Shown: piece after piece, positions 62,481 to 64,000 of the stretch
How positions within the stretch are numbered: the first letter of the stretch is position 1
How the letters are laid out: every line of letters starts with the position of its first letter
Virus record (IMG/VR): IMGVR_UViG_3300008113_000003
Location: 124,001 to 188,000 of that record
Strand: one strand, 5' to 3'
DNA: 64,000 bases
DNA from: a virus
Notes under the pieces: model-generated
What the model was told of the DNA's origin: nothing
Databases searched by the model: none
Seen by the model: only the letters and a program-made list of their open reading frames with translations
Position numbers and translations under genes: made by a program

Positions 62481-62490
62481 GATATTTATA
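62481..62490 (+). promoter_or_regulatory. Late-promoter-like motif GATATTTATA
   Basis: Exact GATATTTATA 16 bases before ATG 62507. Expression of the gene after the portal can thus be independent of the packaging operon. Confidence 0.55.
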
Positions 62491-62506
62491 TAAAAATATT
62501 AAACAA

Positions 62507-63220
62507 ATGTTTGGACAATTAAAAGAAAGTATTCTTTCAGATTTAGAAAAAACTTACCAAGAAAAGGGTGAAAAAGATTTTAAAAAATCTTTTGCTAAGT
62601 ATGTTAAAGTATTAAAAGAAAATAATGTGTTGAGAGAATTTAATGAGGTTTACAACTTATTAAATACAATGAGATTTGAAAACGAAGATATAGCAAAAGA
62701 GTTTGTTGAAGAATCAATTGCACACTTAAAATCTTTTGATTTAACAAAAGTTGATGCGTTAAAAACTTTAACCGAAAATATTACCATTGTTAATAATGTT
62801 GTTAATGAGAGCATCGACCAATTAATCTTTAATAAAAAATTATCGCTTATTGATAAGGTTAAATATAAAACAAACTTAATTAAGCATTTAACTAGAGTTG
62901 ATGAGAATATTGTTTCAATAAAAGAATCAATTGACAAGATCAATGAAAGTTTATCTGATAAAATTTCAAAATTAAATGAGGAGCAAGTTAAAGTTTTAAA
63001 TTTATTCGCTGAAAACGATGAATCGGCTATTAATAGCTATTACGCAACATTGATCGAAAGCACACAAAACGTGGTTGAGGAAACAATAAATAAATCTGAT
63101 GATATTATTGTTGTTAAAAAACTGTTAGAAGTCAGATCAAAGTTAAATGAGATGAAAAATCAAAAACCATCTTTAGATGTTATTGATAATGTTCTTGATT
63201 TAAAGAAAAGTTTCGAATAA
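62507..63220 (+). CDS. Helical protein after the portal, possibly head scaffold or core (237 aa)
   Basis: Almost entirely charged helix (LKESILSDLEKTYQEKG, TLTENITIVNNVVNESIDQL, IVSIKESIDKINESLSDKIS), without Cys, Trp or a membrane segment. In T4 the genes after the portal are the prohead core and protease (67, 68, 21, 22), and this protein's all-helical make-up and position fit a core or scaffolding protein. No protease motif is present. It has its own late motif and ends at a strong terminator, so it is a single-gene unit. Confidence 0.55.
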   Translation: MFGQLKESILSDLEKTYQEKGEKDFKKSFAKYVKVLKENNVLREFNEVYNLLNTMRFENEDIAKEFVEESIAHLKSFDLTKVDALKTLTENITIVNNVVNESIDQLIFNKKLSLIDKVKYKTNLIKHLTRVDENIVSIKESIDKINESLSDKISKLNEEQVKVLNLFAENDESAINSYYATLIESTQNVVEETINKSDDIIVVKKLLEVRSKLNEMKNQKPSLDVIDNVLDLKKSFE

Positions 63221-63244
63221 AAAACACATTTTACCATAAAAAGT

Positions 63245-63275
63245 AAAGCCAGGGTAGCGAATCCTGGCTTTTTTT
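63245..63275 (+). terminator. Intrinsic terminator
   Basis: AAAGCCAGG / CCTGGCTTT (63245-63253 and 63263-63271) with a 9-base loop and a run of Ts ends the plus-strand unit. An additional small stem CCGCTTATAGCGG at 63303-63315 may stop the convergent minus-strand gene. Confidence 0.85.
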
Positions 63276-63322
63276 GTTCCATAACTGGAACGGTCCTAAA
63301 ACACCGCTTATAGCGGAATATC

Positions 63323-63634
63323 TTATTTGGTTTCCTCAACCGTAGTATCAACCTCATTAGCCGAAGCTTCAGCATTTGATTTTGCTATTGATACTTTGTG
63401 ACCCGTATAGTTTTTATAACCGATTAAAGCAGCGCCAATCATGGTAAAAGCCACCGCTTGGTTAATTACGTCCATACTTTTGTCAATGAACATTTTATCA
63501 ATCACCCCCAATAAGAATGATAAGCAGCCAATCATAACGATGATAAAGCCTGATGTTGATGTTACAGATGTTTTTCCGTCTGGGTTCGATGTCATTTCAC
63601 CGAAAGACCATTTTTTGATGTCTCCTATTTTCAT
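63323..63634 (-). CDS. Two-TM membrane protein, possibly holin-like (103 aa)
   Basis: Two hydrophobic helices (about 29-47 GFIIVMIGCLSFLLGVID and 58-74 NQAVAFTMIGAALIGYK) are separated by a charged turn. A polar N-terminus with SNPDGKTSVTS and an acidic C-terminal tail (ASANEVDTTVEETK) flank them. Size and topology fit holins or small phage inner-membrane proteins, but no lysis gene is adjacent. It is read on the minus strand, convergent with the post-portal gene, with a late-type motif upstream. Confidence 0.6.
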   Translation of the reverse strand: MKIGDIKKWSFGEMTSNPDGKTSVTSTSGFIIVMIGCLSFLLGVIDKMFIDKSMDVINQAVAFTMIGAALIGYKNYTGHKVSIAKSNAEASANEVDTTVEETK

Positions 63635-63650
63635 AATATGTGTGTTTAAT

Positions 63651-63660
63651 TATAAATATC
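63651..63660 (-). promoter_or_regulatory. Late-promoter-like motif GATATTTATA
   Basis: Exact GATATTTATA on the coding strand, 16 bases before the start at 63634. Confidence 0.55.
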
Positions 63661-63681
63661 TGAAATTTGCTTTAATGAACA

Positions 63682-63710
63682 TTTTTTCTTATTATTATAA
63701 TAAGAAAAAA
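63682..63710. repeat. 13-bp perfect inverted repeat in a divergent intergenic region
   Basis: TTTTTTCTTATTA-TTA-TAATAAGAAAAAA lies between the divergent starts at 63634 (minus) and 63741 (plus). Such a perfect dyad could be an operator or a hairpin. Confidence 0.55.
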
Positions 63711-63740
63711 ATAAAATATACTAAAACATGAAGAAACAAA

Positions 63741-64000
63741 ATGCAATGCAAATTTGGGAAAGAAAAGAAACTCTTTACAGACGAGAGATTTCGAGTTAAA
63801 TACGGTACAATTGATGCTGTTAAATTAAACGCTGTGTATCTAAATGTTGAATCATGGGTCCAACCCAAAGAGATAGACAACTACGATTCATACATTAGAA
63901 TAATGAGAAGACAGATTATTGTCAAAATAAAGGATAATATTGACGTAACAACGTTTAACGAAAATTTTATTGTTGATCTAGACTTAAGAGCATCTGGTAT
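63741..64000 (+). CDS. Partial unknown protein, runs off the right edge
   Basis: An open frame of 86 codons from ATG 63741 (MQCKFGKEKKLFTDERFRVK) has no stop before the window end. It holds VKYGTIDAVKLNAVYLNVES and MRRQIIVKIKDNIDV. The neighbouring ATG at 63728 gives only a short ORF. No domain is recognised. The upstream dyad at 63682-63710 may regulate it. Confidence 0.55.
   Translation, partial: MQCKFGKEKKLFTDERFRVKYGTIDAVKLNAVYLNVESWVQPKEIDNYDSYIRIMRRQIIVKIKDNIDVTTFNENFIVDLDLRASG

Noticed and set aside
14094-63660. Classic T4 late promoters in the T4 sense (TATAAATA on the coding strand)
   Set aside because: At gene starts the coding strand consistently shows the reverse complement, so the T4 orientation is not supported.
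1-64000. tRNA genes, integrase or lysogeny genes
   Set aside because: No cloverleaf-like stretch with a plausible acceptor stem was seen in the few intergenic gaps, and no recombinase motif or repressor-type helix-turn-helix gene was found.

Overview
The window is a 64 kb piece of a lytic, contractile-tailed, T4-type phage of very low GC. There is no integrase, no lysogeny repressor, no tRNA, no rRNA and no recognisable bacterial housekeeping operon. The virion set matches T4 logic: tail sheath (gp18-like), tail tube (gp19-like), neck/tail-completion proteins (gp14/gp15-like), baseplate proteins (gp26-family, gp53-like), large terminase (gp17) and portal (gp20). Two features point to a Bacteroidetes (Flavobacteriia-like) host. 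Start codons are preceded by A-rich leaders rather than Shine-Dalgarno sites, and two intergenic promoters fit the Bacteroidetes pattern TTTG-N19/20-TANNTTTG.

Left arm, 1-27.1 kb, minus strand. Reading in the direction of transcription: neck protein, tail completion protein, sheath, tube, a gp26-family baseplate chaperone with an overlapping +1-frame extension, an unknown protein, two tandem paralogous tape-measure-like proteins, a 2921-residue baseplate protein with ten ~60-residue repeats, a LysM-like gp53 protein, and two large baseplate proteins, the last running off the left edge. A lone Vsr-like nuclease gene sits on the opposite strand at 21.4 kb.

Middle, 27.2-39.5 kb, mostly plus strand: a SNF2-type helicase, a GP88-like protein on the minus strand, three structural proteins, a family B DNA polymerase carrying an inserted ~130-residue foreign domain, a run of small unknown genes including a WYL-like protein, and a 54-residue holin-like protein.

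39.5-49.6 kb, plus strand: a glycan island of seven glycosyltransferase-like genes (including RgpF-like and WbsX-like proteins and one two-domain enzyme) and a KdsC-like phosphatase. It is interleaved with dUTPase, PhoH and a HAD-like protein that lacks the catalytic aspartates. Most of these genes overlap by 1-14 bases and look translationally coupled.

49.6-63.2 kb, plus strand: a gp55-like late sigma factor, several baseplate/tail structural proteins, the terminase and the portal with their small neighbours. The right edge holds a two-TM membrane protein (minus strand) and a partial plus-strand gene.

Regulation. A directional motif, GATATTTATA or close variants, lies about 0-40 bases upstream of the first gene of many units on both strands, always in the same orientation to the gene. 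Together with the gp55-like sigma factor it suggests a late-promoter system. Intrinsic terminators are visible at 20.3, 21.8, 22.6, 39.4 and 63.2 kb.
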